From NCBI RefSeq assembly GCF_041320665.1, contig NZ_CP166730.1:2170001-2234000 (forward strand): 64,000 nucleotides of DNA, given 5' to 3'. How positions within the stretch are numbered: the stretch's first letter is position 1; each line of letters begins with the position of its first letter. Source of the DNA: Comamonas sp. GB3 AK4-5. GTDB taxonomy: Bacteria; Pseudomonadota; Gammaproteobacteria; Burkholderiales; Burkholderiaceae_C. The notes under the pieces are model-generated. The model did no database searches. It had not been told where the DNA came from and saw only the letters and a list, made by a program, of their open reading frames with translations. Below are positions 29,712-38,699 of this stretch, in pieces. A program made the translations under genes and the position numbers.

Positions 29712-30770
29712 TTACGGATACGGACTTTGCGTACCATTTCGCTGGCTGGCCTGGGCGATAGGGGGCCAGTGCTCATTGGCTGCAGCTGTAGTAGGGGCGG
29801 TGGATGTGTCGCTTTCTTCGGGATAAAACTCCTCCACAATCTCAACCATCTCATCGGGTGCATCTTCAAAGTTGCCGTTGGCAAAGCCCTGTCGTGCGGC
29901 CCCGTCCAAGGCAGACTGATCAAACCCGGCTGCCAAGCGCTCAGCCGCCAAGGTGTGGGCTTGCACAATGGCCTCGTTCAAAGAGGCACCAGTACGCACC
30001 ACCAAGTCCGCGTAATAGATGGCCGATCGATGCGACTGCGTGGTGGACTTGCCGCGCAGCTTGAGCTCCAGCGGCATGCAGGCCAGGTTGCCACCAGAGA
30101 CTGCAGCGAAATATTGCAGCCGCGCTGTCAGAGTGCGAATGCTGTTGAAGCCCGTGGTTCTGAATACAAAGCTGCCCAACTCATCGCTGTCGCCAATACT
30201 CACGTTCAAGCGGCCGTAGGGCTTGCAATGGCCCATGCCAAACCGGCATGTATCCGGACCAGGGCAGGCCAACTCTTCAAAACCTTTATCTGTCACACGC
30301 TTGCAGCTCTCGCCATTGCCGACGCACAGCGGGCGAGCGGTACTGCGATCAAACATGCAGTAATCAGCTCGGAGGTTCAAATCTGGATCATTGAACAGCA
30401 CCCGCACTGGGATGCTGCGCAGCTTGCGCCTTGCCGTGCTCGGCGCAGCCGTTGGCGTATCTGCCACACCCATCTTGTCTTTGAGTGAGCGTTTGCCTGT
30501 GCGAGTTTGGGTAGCGCTTGCGGACGTTTCACTTTGCACATCGGAAGGCTCTGTGCCTTCTTTTATGCCGCCGGAAACTTGACCAGGTGCTTGGCTCTGG
30601 CGCAAGGCCTCATCCAAAGGGTGTAGCACCCACTGGCCTCGCTGCTGCACCTGCGTGGTGATGGTGAACTCATCGTCCTTTTCTGGCAGACGCTTGCCGT
30701 TCTTCTCCACCACCTTGCCAATCGAAATCCTGCCAATCACAGGAGGGGTGATCATTAAACCTTTGATCAT
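29712..30770 (-). CDS. Cys-rich phage/ICE protein, resembles RDF-like or hydrolase/metal-binding family
   Basis: The 352-residue protein starts MIKGLMITPPVIGRISIGK after a GGAG ribosome site. The middle holds a cysteine cluster (CMF, CVGNGESCKR, LACPGPDTCRFGMGHCKPYGRLNV) that could bind a metal. The C-terminus is acidic. Proteins of this type sit next to YqaJ and DUF932 genes in many integrative elements and are annotated as hydrolase or metal-binding, or as Gp3-like recombination directionality factor. I infer a role in the element's own recombination, but no activity can be read from the sequence. Confidence 0.6.
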   Translation of the reverse strand: MIKGLMITPPVIGRISIGKVVEKNGKRLPEKDDEFTITTQVQQRGQWVLHPLDEALRQSQAPGQVSGGIKEGTEPSDVQSETSASATQTRTGKRSLKDKMGVADTPTAAPSTARRKLRSIPVRVLFNDPDLNLRADYCMFDRSTARPLCVGNGESCKRVTDKGFEELACPGPDTCRFGMGHCKPYGRLNVSIGDSDELGSFVFRTTGFNSIRTLTARLQYFAAVSGGNLACMPLELKLRGKSTTQSHRSAIYYADLVVRTGASLNEAIVQAHTLAAERLAAGFDQSALDGAARQGFANGNFEDAPDEMVEIVEEFYPEESDTSTAPTTAAANEHWPPIAQASQRNGTQSPYP

Positions 30771-30853
30771 GTCTTGCTCCAAAAAAAGAAGCTCTCTGGG
30801 GCTGTGAACCGCAGAAAGCAGAGGGGGGGATAAAGAGGGCAGTGAGTCACCGC

Positions 30854-31915
30854 TCACGTTTCATTGACGCAAAATCGCCGAGCGCCAGCCCGCGTGGACA
30901 GGTAGGCCTTGGCCAGCTCTGGGTGATCTTTGCTGAACTGCGCCGTATTGAACACTTGACCATCCTTGCTGCGCCGCCATGTCACGCTGCCGCCGCAGGC
31001 AAACGTTGCTTTGCCAGCTTCTCCCATATGGATCTGGATGGCTTGGCGCAAGCGGGCTTCATTTTTCTGTGCGGCTTCAAACTGCTCACGTGCTGCCAGC
31101 AAGGCTTCAAACGTGGCATTGAGCTCTGGGACATCACTCATGTCTACGTCATCGCCTGCACTGTTTGGATAGAGGCTACGCAAGGCTTTTTCTGCACTGT
31201 CCGATCCATCGCCAGCAGGCGGCGTTTTGCTCTCCACCATTTGCCAGAATGCGTGCTCCATCTCGATCAGTCGGGCAATCAAGGCCTCATCACGCTCAAC
31301 CCTAAAAATACGAAGCTCCTGACCACCAATTAGCACTGCTACGTCAGCAGCACGATGGCCAGTCACGGCCAACTGGTGCATCACCTGCAGTTGCACATAC
31401 TCGGGAACACCGTCACGCCACAGGCGGGCGCCATGGATACCTGCAGTTTTGCATTCCAGAAGCTGCACCTCCGAAGAGCCGACAACTTCACGATCCACGT
31501 TAGCCAGCATCCAAGGATGCTCAGGATGCTGCAAAACCGCATTCACTCTGCGCACCTTGTTGCCTGTGCGCTTGGTGTAGTGAGCCGCCACAATGGGCTC
31601 TAGCATCGTTCCCCAGAACATGGGGCTGGTGTCATCATTGGCATCGACGACTGGCAGCAGATCACCCTTGCCCGTCTTTTGCATCCACAACTCCAGCTGG
31701 GACTGGTAGGGGTTCAGGCCAATCGCTGCAGCGGCATCGGAGCTACCAATCCCGGTGCGGCGCACCTCCAGCCAATCATCTCGCTCCAGGTCTTTGGTGG
31801 AGACCAGGCGCAAAGCAGCGCCCTTGCGTGGCGTGCGTGGAGTGTTATTGGAGGCCGCGTGAAGAGCGGTAGAGCCAGCATCCAGATTGCCATTTATGAG
31901 AACATGCACAGACAT
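30854..31915 (-). CDS. YqaJ-type viral recombinase/exonuclease
   Basis: The 353-residue protein belongs to the lambda-exonuclease fold. Motifs: RRTGIGSSDAAAAIGLNPY (active-site Ser/Asp region), GTMLEPIVAAHY, MLANVDREV (metal Asp) and LLECKTA (Glu-x-Lys). It digests DNA 5'-3' for recombination and usually works with a single-strand annealing protein, which is not obvious here. The start at 31915 has AGGAGA upstream. Confidence 0.88.
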   Translation of the reverse strand: MSVHVLINGNLDAGSTALHAASNNTPRTPRKGAALRLVSTKDLERDDWLEVRRTGIGSSDAAAAIGLNPYQSQLELWMQKTGKGDLLPVVDANDDTSPMFWGTMLEPIVAAHYTKRTGNKVRRVNAVLQHPEHPWMLANVDREVVGSSEVQLLECKTAGIHGARLWRDGVPEYVQLQVMHQLAVTGHRAADVAVLIGGQELRIFRVERDEALIARLIEMEHAFWQMVESKTPPAGDGSDSAEKALRSLYPNSAGDDVDMSDVPELNATFEALLAAREQFEAAQKNEARLRQAIQIHMGEAGKATFACGGSVTWRRSKDGQVFNTAQFSKDHPELAKAYLSTRAGARRFCVNET

Positions 31916-32066
31916 CGAAATCTCCTGGCCCGCCAATTGCGGGCATAAAAAAGCCACCTCAAAAGGTGGCTTGGTTGGGTGGAAAACAGAAAGCGTAAAA
32001 ACGGTGTGATGCGTCCAAACACGGACAACTAGATCTGCAGTCAGTCATTGCTATGGCGTCAACCCA

Positions 32067-33050
32067 TCAGGCTACCAGCTGCAGCGCATGATCCAGAGCG
32101 CGTTGCTTGATGACGGCACCTTGGCCAAACCAGGCGCTGTCCAAGCGGTTGTCCTGGCTGCGGGCTTGCTTCTCATGGTCAATGAACTCGGTCACAGAGC
32201 ACAGCAGGCCCCAGGCCGTGTCCTTGGACGCATGCATCTCTGCACCACGGCCATGGCCTTCATAGAGCATCTGCACCTTCTTGAGAGCACGCTCATTGGT
32301 CAAGCCCACAGACATATCGGAATGCTGGTCGGTGTTGCAGATCACCTTGAGGAAATAGTTCATCGCCTCATGGGTCTTGACCTTGCGCTCGGCCAGCGTC
32401 TTCATGCGGTACATAAAGCTGTCCCACTGACCGACTGCCACACCCAACTGGCGCTTGACCGCCTGGGCATCGAAAGCCGTGCTGTGAGGCACCTTGACGG
32501 CTCCCACGCCATCACGCAAAGCAATCGTCAGCGTGTTGTTGCAGACCACCCGCACCGTCGTCGGCATCGCCACCGTGGCCAGCGTCCCATCGCAGGACGT
32601 CGCCAGCAGCAAATAACCGTTGACCACATCCTTGCCCTTGAGAGCGGCAGACTTGCCTGTGCGGGCCAGTGCCCAGAATTTGCGCCCGGCCTTGAGCACC
32701 CCGGCTGTCTCCAGCTCGTAGCCGGCCACTTCGGTCAGATCCCGGTAGAACTCCAGCACCTCACGGGGCTGCACCACCTGGTAGCGACTGCCAACCACCG
32801 ACAAGGGCGCTTGCGTATCGCTGCGATACAGCACCTTTTGCTCTGGGAATTCCTTGGGTTCGGCATACAGACCTGAAAGACCGGAATCAGCATCAGAGGC
32901 GAGATAACGCACCGGCGTTTCTTGAATGCGCCAATCCATGCCGGCAGCCTGGGCCCAGACATCGATGCTTTGCTTGGCGGGCAGTGCGTGGCCCAGTTCA
33001 TGCCAAGGGGTTTGACCAGCGTAGGCCATGGTTTCAACGAGATGTGCCAT
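32067..33050 (-). CDS. DUF932 family protein
   Basis: The 327-residue protein has the DUF932 pattern: MAHLVETMAYAGQTPWHELGHALP at the start, then WRIQETPVRYL, YQVVQPREVLEFYRDL and VVCNNTLTIALRDG. AAGGAG lies upstream. The family is frequent on plasmids, phages and ICEs next to YqaJ nucleases; its function is unknown, perhaps in element replication or recombination. AT-neutral, same codon style as its neighbours. Confidence 0.85.
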   Translation of the reverse strand: MAHLVETMAYAGQTPWHELGHALPAKQSIDVWAQAAGMDWRIQETPVRYLASDADSGLSGLYAEPKEFPEQKVLYRSDTQAPLSVVGSRYQVVQPREVLEFYRDLTEVAGYELETAGVLKAGRKFWALARTGKSAALKGKDVVNGYLLLATSCDGTLATVAMPTTVRVVCNNTLTIALRDGVGAVKVPHSTAFDAQAVKRQLGVAVGQWDSFMYRMKTLAERKVKTHEAMNYFLKVICNTDQHSDMSVGLTNERALKKVQMLYEGHGRGAEMHASKDTAWGLLCSVTEFIDHEKQARSQDNRLDSAWFGQGAVIKQRALDHALQLVA

Positions 33051-33136
33051 GAGAAAACTCCTTCAGTAAGAGAAGCGAAAAACCAAAAAGGGAGGTCAGG
33101 GATAAAAGTGAAAATGGATTGAGCAGGGTGAATCGC

Positions 33137-33508
33137 TCAATCCGAATTGACATAGCCGCAAGTCGATTCCTGGCGTGCAAATACATGCTTGCATTCCAGG
33201 CACTTGAAGTTGTCCAACATGCGGGCATCAATCGTTTTGCCCACCGACGTGCCGACTTCGCAGCCTATGGCCGTGCCAGCCAGACCACCTAAAACTGCGC
33301 CTGCAATTCCACCGATGGTTGAACCCGCGGGGCCGGTCATTAGCCCCGAGGCAATACCAATCTGTGCACCGCGCAGGGCGCCAACAAAACCACCTGTTGC
33401 ACCAGCAGCGCAGCCGATGGCACCTGCGGCTTTGCGAGCCCAGTTGCGGGACATGACCCGTGGGCTCTGGCACAGGGGGCATGTGGGATGGATAGAAGAA
33501 AAAGCCAT
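33137..33508 (-). CDS. glycine-zipper protein with two CxxC pairs
   Basis: The 123-residue product starts after AAGGAG at 33508. Residues 28-92 are a Gly/Ala-rich helical hairpin (GAIGCAAGATGGFVGALRG, then GGIAGAVLGGLAGTAIG) typical of glycine-zipper membrane segments. CPLC near the N-terminus and CLEC near the C-terminus could form one zinc site. Function unknown. Confidence 0.65.
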   Translation of the reverse strand: MAFSSIHPTCPLCQSPRVMSRNWARKAAGAIGCAAGATGGFVGALRGAQIGIASGLMTGPAGSTIGGIAGAVLGGLAGTAIGCEVGTSVGKTIDARMLDNFKCLECKHVFARQESTCGYVNSD

Positions 33509-33978
33509 CAAAGCTCCTTGGAAGAAAGACAAGAAGCCAGGTGCTGGAGCGTGCTCTGCAAAGCAGGCGCATCACCACGACCTGGACGGCAGACCGGTGT
33601 CTGCTCAGGTCGGTGATATGTGGCTGAAAAAAAGTGGATTGAAGAAGTTGGTTTTTGAGCGTAAGGACGGCCGCGACTTCTAGAGAACGCCTTTAAAGCA
33701 GGAAAAAAATGCGTGGCAATGTGACCCTGTCGATGCGATTGAGCGTGCGAACACGAATCTGTTCGCACAGCCTTTGAACGATGGAAATTTCCCTCTGTAC
33801 GGAACTAAATGTTGAGGGCAATTCGCACGTTCGCATGGATTTCGAACATTGCTTCTTGCGTGGGTGGTTGGACGTCCTAGAACAAAAGATGCTGAAAAAG
33901 TCAATACATCTCAGGACGCTGATTTAGAGAAATTCGCGAGCCCGGCGCGTAGATCTTTTTGGCGCCCAAAACGGCCCA
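33509..33978. other. intergenic region with inverted repeats
   Basis: No solid gene is seen in about 470 bases. GTGCGAACA (33745-33753) pairs with TGTTCGCAC (33760-33768), and TTCGCAC/GTTCGCA copies recur near 33821-33836, which look like operator sites for an element regulator. A rightward frame ends at 33683 with KSGLKKLVFERKDGRDF and could be the tail of a small or broken gene. Confidence 0.4.
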
Positions 33979-34395
33979 ATGAGTGCATATCAACCACGGA
34001 CCTGCACTCACATGCTCCAAACATCCTCTCCCCAAATGGCATCCATCAATGGCGTTATGCCCACTGCTGTCGCACTCGCAAGTTCGGCGGCTGTGGCTCT
34101 CCGTTCGAAGAGCCCTGCACCTGCGAATACGCAGCAGACAGTTGCTGCGCTCTCTAAGACCAGTGAGATTGCCTCAACCAAGAAGGACCCGAAAGCCATC
34201 ATTCGTCTGAACACGTTGCTTGCCTTAGTGGGGATGTCTCGCTCCACGGTCTACAACCGAATCAGCCCCAATTCCAAGTACTACGACCCGATGTTTCCCA
34301 AGCCGGTGCGTCTTGGTGCCAAGGCGGTTGGCTGGATTTTGGCAGATGTATATGCCTATATCGAGCATCTGCGTCATGGTGCTAGCGCTTGCTGA
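33979..34395 (+). CDS. AlpA-family DNA-binding regulator
   Basis: Residues 70-138 fit the AlpA/MerR-like fold: IIRLNTLLALVGMSRSTVYNRISP, then MFPKPVRLGAKAVGWILADVYAYIEHL. AlpA proteins regulate excision or replication genes of P4-type islands. The N-terminal 65 residues are Ala/Ser/Thr-rich and low in complexity; translation may start later (ATG at 34036), as no clear ribosome site marks the first ATG. Confidence 0.78.
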   Translation: MSAYQPRTCTHMLQTSSPQMASINGVMPTAVALASSAAVALRSKSPAPANTQQTVAALSKTSEIASTKKDPKAIIRLNTLLALVGMSRSTVYNRISPNSKYYDPMFPKPVRLGAKAVGWILADVYAYIEHLRHGASAC

Positions 34396-34557
34396 TGGGT
34401 ACTAAATATTCATAAAACCAACGATTTATAAGTAGCACTCACGGAGGTAAAAACTCCGTGGGATGCAGATTATTTTGAATAAAACTTTGATGTTGAATTT
34501 ATCAATTAACTTGGTATTTAGTAACTAAGTATATAAGGGAATATATAAGGTACGTAT

Positions 34558-35781
34558 ATGCGTAAGTATGATATTCTGGCAGGCGATGCCGTAGCCAAGT
34601 ACTTGAGTAATCAATACCTTTCGAGCAAACGGGAAGAGTCTATTTATGACTCTGATAATTCAATCCTTTCGAATTCCATTAAGGATCTTCTTGAGTGGTG
34701 TGTCAGAACACCACACGTCTTTCCTTTTCATCGCAAGGAGAAATATCGTAAATATAAAAGTGCACTTCTGAAATATCAGAAGGCACTGTGTGAGTGCGTC
34801 TCCGAAGTATTCTCGAATCTAATCAGTGAAGCTGACTGTGTAGAGTATTTTTACTTGAAAGTAAACCCTGATGCAAAAATAGTTCTTGAAGGGATTAAGT
34901 TGTGGCTTAAGAAGAAAGAAGAGAGCGACGAATACTTGTTTTCGCTTCTGTATCAATTTGACTATAACGCTTATCTGCTGCAGTCTGAAAAAGATAAGGC
35001 GCGTGTGAAGAAAGCTCTGAATGGGCTTTCGGCTTACTTGCGCAAGAAATTGATGCAATCAGGCCATAAAGAGAAGGTGCATAGCTTTAAGAGAAACTCG
35101 ACCGAATGCTACAAGCAAGTGCTGCAGGTATGCCAGCAAGCATGGGAGGCGTATAGCTCGATACTGCTGATCCGCCTGGATTGGGGTTACCGTGTCAAGG
35201 TGCCAGACATGCGGGGGATTTTTACATCTGCACAAGACTATGAAATGCGCTTCAAGCAGGTGAGTGAATATCGCGCCAAGATGCTGAAAGCTCTTCGCAA
35301 AATGTATGGAAATGATCTTGCTTTCTTTGTCTGGAAGATTGAATGTGCGCCTTTCAAGGGATTGCACATTCACTGGATGATTGGACTCAATGGTGCAAAG
35401 CATCAGGACCGTATCAATGTTCCCAAAGCCATTGCGAACAAATGGGATGAGATTGTTGGTGATCCGGAGGCCTACACCTGGAATCTCAGCGCTGAACAAA
35501 AGCACGAGGAAGCCATTTTGCGGGTGATCGACTACAACGATCCGCTGCTGTGGCGGATCGTGGGTGGCTATGCCGACTACCTGACCAAGGTGGACTACCT
35601 AGTACGTCTCAGGACGCCCAAGGGCATGCGTAGTTTTGGTTGCACCAAGCTGAAGCCAGCCATCAAGCCCAAGAAGGGCCCCAAGCGTGGCAAACCGATG
35701 CCTGCGCTGGACCCTTGGGCCGTGCGTCGCCCATTGAATGAACTCAGTACCGAAATGGGCTGGCAAGGATACAAAGCATGA
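34558..35781 (+). CDS. HUH-type replication protein candidate (inovirus Gp2/YagK-YfjJ like)
   Basis: This is a 407-residue protein. Residues 200-380 look like a rolling-circle initiator: LLIRLDWGYRVKV, then KGLHIHWMIGLNG (HxH motif) and, later, GGYADYLTKVDYL with Tyr and Lys as possible nicking residues. The first 600 bases are markedly AT-rich compared with the rest, so the N-terminal half may have another origin. The stop overlaps the DUF3987 start by four bases. A similar gene precedes the primase-like partner in several P4-type islands. Confidence 0.7.
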   Translation: MRKYDILAGDAVAKYLSNQYLSSKREESIYDSDNSILSNSIKDLLEWCVRTPHVFPFHRKEKYRKYKSALLKYQKALCECVSEVFSNLISEADCVEYFYLKVNPDAKIVLEGIKLWLKKKEESDEYLFSLLYQFDYNAYLLQSEKDKARVKKALNGLSAYLRKKLMQSGHKEKVHSFKRNSTECYKQVLQVCQQAWEAYSSILLIRLDWGYRVKVPDMRGIFTSAQDYEMRFKQVSEYRAKMLKALRKMYGNDLAFFVWKIECAPFKGLHIHWMIGLNGAKHQDRINVPKAIANKWDEIVGDPEAYTWNLSAEQKHEEAILRVIDYNDPLLWRIVGGYADYLTKVDYLVRLRTPKGMRSFGCTKLKPAIKPKKGPKRGKPMPALDPWAVRRPLNELSTEMGWQGYKA

Positions 35782-37112
35782 ACACGATACTTCCTCTTTA
35801 CCCTACCAACTGCTTACATGATCTTGGTAGCGACTTTGCTGACTGTGTCGCTCGCACTGCGCAAGCCAAGGATGCGCTCGTCGGCCCTGTGGTGCTTGCT
35901 GCCATGGCGGCAGCTGTCCAAGGTGTGTTGGATATCTGCACGCCTTTTCATCAGGTGATGCCGACCAGCCTGTACGTGTCCGTGATCGCTGGGTCTGGGC
36001 TGCGCAAGTCCACCGTTGTGCAATTCGCTTTCCAGGGCTTTCGTGAATTTGAAGCTCGCTTTGATGGTCGTATCTCAGGCAAGGTCGATTTCGACTGCGT
36101 TGGCGCCCACCCTTACGTCTGGGAGGATGCTTCTGAAAGCGGTATTACCGGCCTGTTTGGCAATGGAGCGAAGGCGGCTGCGATGGTGATGGATGAAGGT
36201 GGGATGCTGGAGGCGCGACTCAACAACCAAGCCATGTGCAAGCGCTTTGATGGCACCCCGCTGCGTGTAATTCGCAAGGATCAGATCACGCAGATTCGCG
36301 ATACGCGCACCACCTTTTGCATGACGGTGCAGGATGCAGTGTTTGATCAGTTGCTCAAAGGCAAAGAAGGCTCTTTGATGGTGGCTTCGGGCTTGATGGC
36401 TCGCAACCTGATTTCCTACGCTACGCATGCTGCGCCGCATCTGAGCTTCAGCCGCACTGCCCAAAATCCGAACGAACATGGCTTCCATGATCGTGTGCGT
36501 GAGTTGATGCGCGACTACAGCATGATATTGCGTACATCGGGCCAGAGGGCTCAGATACGTCTGAGCCCTGAAGCCGAGCAGCTTTGGCGTGAGGCAGACA
36601 CATACTGGAAGGCTTTGCCCAGCACGGATGAGGCTTGGAAAGGCATGGACTCGTTTGCACAAAGAGCTGGTGAGCAAGCTCTGCGCATCGCAGCCGTTTT
36701 GCAGTGGTTCACGGATCCTCAGCTTTTCATTGAACACCGCTATATGGAGTCTGCTGTGACGCTGGTGGAGTGGCACCTGGAGCAGGCCTTGGCGGGATTT
36801 GGCGCACCTTCGCAGGAGGCGCTGCAAATCCAACTGGGCAATGATCTGTATGCCTACCTAGTAGGCAAATGGAAGACTGTGAAGCAGGGCGCTTTTATGC
36901 GCGTCGATTTGCTGCGCAAAGGGCCTGCAAGTCTGCGCAAGGCTGCACACCTGGACTTTGCGATTGATCAGTTGCTGCTTGAGGGGAAGGTTTCGCTGCA
37001 TCCTGCAGACACACGCAAGCAACTGCTTCTGAACATCACGCCGGAGCTCATGAATCAGCTTATCCCGAAGCAGCACGTGCCGGGTTTATCGCTTCGTAAG
37101 TTCCTGAAATAA
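35778..37112 (+). CDS. DUF3987/YfjI-type protein
   Basis: The 444-residue protein has an ATPase-like core: VIAGSGLRKSTVVQ (P-loop variant, about 75-88) and VMDEGGML (Walker B-like, about 137-144). The C-terminal half (MDSFAQRAGEQALRIAAVLQ) matches the tail of DUF3987/YfjI proteins, which are linked to primases and element replication. It is coupled to the upstream Rep candidate by an ATGA-type overlap, so the two probably act together. Confidence 0.75.
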   Translation: MNTILPLYPTNCLHDLGSDFADCVARTAQAKDALVGPVVLAAMAAAVQGVLDICTPFHQVMPTSLYVSVIAGSGLRKSTVVQFAFQGFREFEARFDGRISGKVDFDCVGAHPYVWEDASESGITGLFGNGAKAAAMVMDEGGMLEARLNNQAMCKRFDGTPLRVIRKDQITQIRDTRTTFCMTVQDAVFDQLLKGKEGSLMVASGLMARNLISYATHAAPHLSFSRTAQNPNEHGFHDRVRELMRDYSMILRTSGQRAQIRLSPEAEQLWREADTYWKALPSTDEAWKGMDSFAQRAGEQALRIAAVLQWFTDPQLFIEHRYMESAVTLVEWHLEQALAGFGAPSQEALQIQLGNDLYAYLVGKWKTVKQGAFMRVDLLRKGPASLRKAAHLDFAIDQLLLEGKVSLHPADTRKQLLLNITPELMNQLIPKQHVPGLSLRKFLK

Positions 37113-37128
37113 TTATCGAAAAATAATC

Positions 37129-37163
37129 AAGACCCAAGAGATCTAAAAATCTCTCTGGGTCTT
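37129..37163. terminator. terminator hairpin
   Basis: AAGACCCAAGAGAT pairs with ATCTCTCTGGGTCTT with one bulged base, between the rightward DUF3987 gene and a leftward AT-rich gene. Confidence 0.75.
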
Positions 37164-37186
37164 GTCATTTATTGAATGGGGTATAT

Positions 37187-38335
37187 TTATTTCGATTTAT
37201 TTTCTTTAATCACAACAACGCGATTAATTGCCTCAATAAAAAGCAAGTCATTTTCTTCTATCCAAGTTCTGAAAATTCTTTCAAAATTCGGTGTTTCTAC
37301 ATCCTTAAGATAATTCGGATTTTTATACAGAGCTATATCAGCAAAGGTTGTATTCTTTGTTTCGTCGTTAGATTTGTAGTCGTGGAATATTTTTAATAAA
37401 ATATGCTCCTGATCTTTGCAGAAGGCTGGAAGACTTGGGTACTTCTCACTGATTTCAGATTCTTTTTTGTTTTTGTTATTTTTCTTTGTTTTGTTGAATT
37501 TTTTTATTTCTTCTGTGTCGAGATTAAGAATATAAGTGGCAATATCATCTTTTAGGCTTTGCTTGCCAGTGTGACGGATGATGTTTTTGATTGATGAGCT
37601 ATTCCCCTTGGAATGGTTTGAGGGATTTTCGGCGCTCTGATAAATTTGATCGCTCAGATCTTCACATCTTTCTAGAAGACTTCGAAAAATTCGGAGAAGA
37701 CGATTTTTATCGTAAATTTCTCCATAATGTTTTATATCAAAATCTTCTTTTATAAAGTCTATGAATCTGATGCCTCGGATTGAGTGTCTAGCAGGTTCGA
37801 TGGTGATTTTTATTTTGTAAGCTGAAGCCAATATTGAGAAGTAGGCGTTTTTCAAAGGATCTTCGTAGCTGTTTCCTAGAAGCATCTTTGAGCGCGCAAT
37901 TTCTGCTTTATTGTCTATGTAATTTACATCCTGCCATTCTGAGTATCCCCAGTAGCTTTTTATTTTTCTTTTGTTGTGCTTCTCAAAGTGGGTAAGTAGG
38001 GAGGATGCGAAGTCCCAAGTAAAGTACATGTAGAGCAGTTTTTTGTCCAGACCATGAACTAGGGTGGACCTGTCATTTTTATACTTATCAAATACATGCT
38101 TTGTACTTATCTTTGAGCTACTGGGTAATTGTATTGAATGGATTTTCTTAAAGCCCTGCTCATCACTTTCATCGATGCTGAAATTTGGCTGATAAGTGGA
38201 TGATATTTTCTCCTCATATATTTTTGAAATATAGTCTTGAATGAAAATGCTTTTCACGAACTTGCAACACTGGTCGATGGAATGCTGGCATGTTACATCA
38301 GGGGTTCGCTGCCGTAGGCCTAGATCGGCGGCCAT
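37187..38335 (-). CDS. AT-rich orphan protein, function unknown
   Basis: The 382-residue protein matches no family I know. TTGGAGC sits seven bases before the ATG. The first 28 codons are GC-rich, the rest strongly AT-rich with many Lys, Asn, Ile and Ser, so the gene looks like a late acquisition, perhaps joined to a resident 5' end. Visible parts: a possible helical middle with LLYMYFTWDFASSLLTHFEKHNKRK, a Lys/Asn-rich linker (KKFNKTKKNNKNKKE) and a C-terminal FERIFRTWIEENDLLFIEAINRVVVIKENK. Its place beside the restriction cassette suggests a defence cargo gene (inference). Confidence 0.6.
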   Translation of the reverse strand: MAADLGLRQRTPDVTCQHSIDQCCKFVKSIFIQDYISKIYEEKISSTYQPNFSIDESDEQGFKKIHSIQLPSSSKISTKHVFDKYKNDRSTLVHGLDKKLLYMYFTWDFASSLLTHFEKHNKRKIKSYWGYSEWQDVNYIDNKAEIARSKMLLGNSYEDPLKNAYFSILASAYKIKITIEPARHSIRGIRFIDFIKEDFDIKHYGEIYDKNRLLRIFRSLLERCEDLSDQIYQSAENPSNHSKGNSSSIKNIIRHTGKQSLKDDIATYILNLDTEEIKKFNKTKKNNKNKKESEISEKYPSLPAFCKDQEHILLKIFHDYKSNDETKNTTFADIALYKNPNYLKDVETPNFERIFRTWIEENDLLFIEAINRVVVIKENKSK

Positions 38336-38443
38336 TTACCGCTCCAAGTATCCTTTGCTCCGCAGTAGGGGCTAGGTGGCTGTAGTTTTGAAGCAAAGCG
38401 CAGTACATTTGCAGGACAATCAACCTAGGACTTTGATATCGTT

Positions 38444-38629
38444 ATGAAGCTTCCGAAGGATGAAACCCTGTCCATACGCACATCGGCAGACATCAAGCAG
38501 CTGCTGCGCATGGCCGCTGAAAAAGAACACCGTTCCATCGCTTCGATGATGGAAGTGCTGATCCTGAACTACGCGCAAGAGCACGGCCTGAAGGCCGATG
38601 CCGTCCAGGAAAAGCCACCCAATAAATGA
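38444..38629 (+). CDS. small ribbon-helix-helix-like regulator
   Basis: The 61-residue protein reads MKLPKDETLSIRTSADIKQLL then AAEKEHRSIASMMEVLILNYA: a short beta strand followed by two helices, as in Arc/CopG proteins and antitoxins. It lies 70 bases upstream of hsdM on the same strand, so it may control the cassette. No toxin partner is seen. Confidence 0.7.
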   Translation: MKLPKDETLSIRTSADIKQLLRMAAEKEHRSIASMMEVLILNYAQEHGLKADAVQEKPPNK

Positions 38630-38699
38630 ACTGCATGGCCCGTAGTAAGCGGGCTTTTGGAACCGATACGGGCTGAGGCCCAGAGAAGAATAGAAAAGA

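Noticed and set aside
38444..38629. Toxin-antitoxin pair before hsdM
   Set aside because: The small protein looks like an antitoxin-type regulator, but no toxin gene lies beside it; kept as a regulator only.
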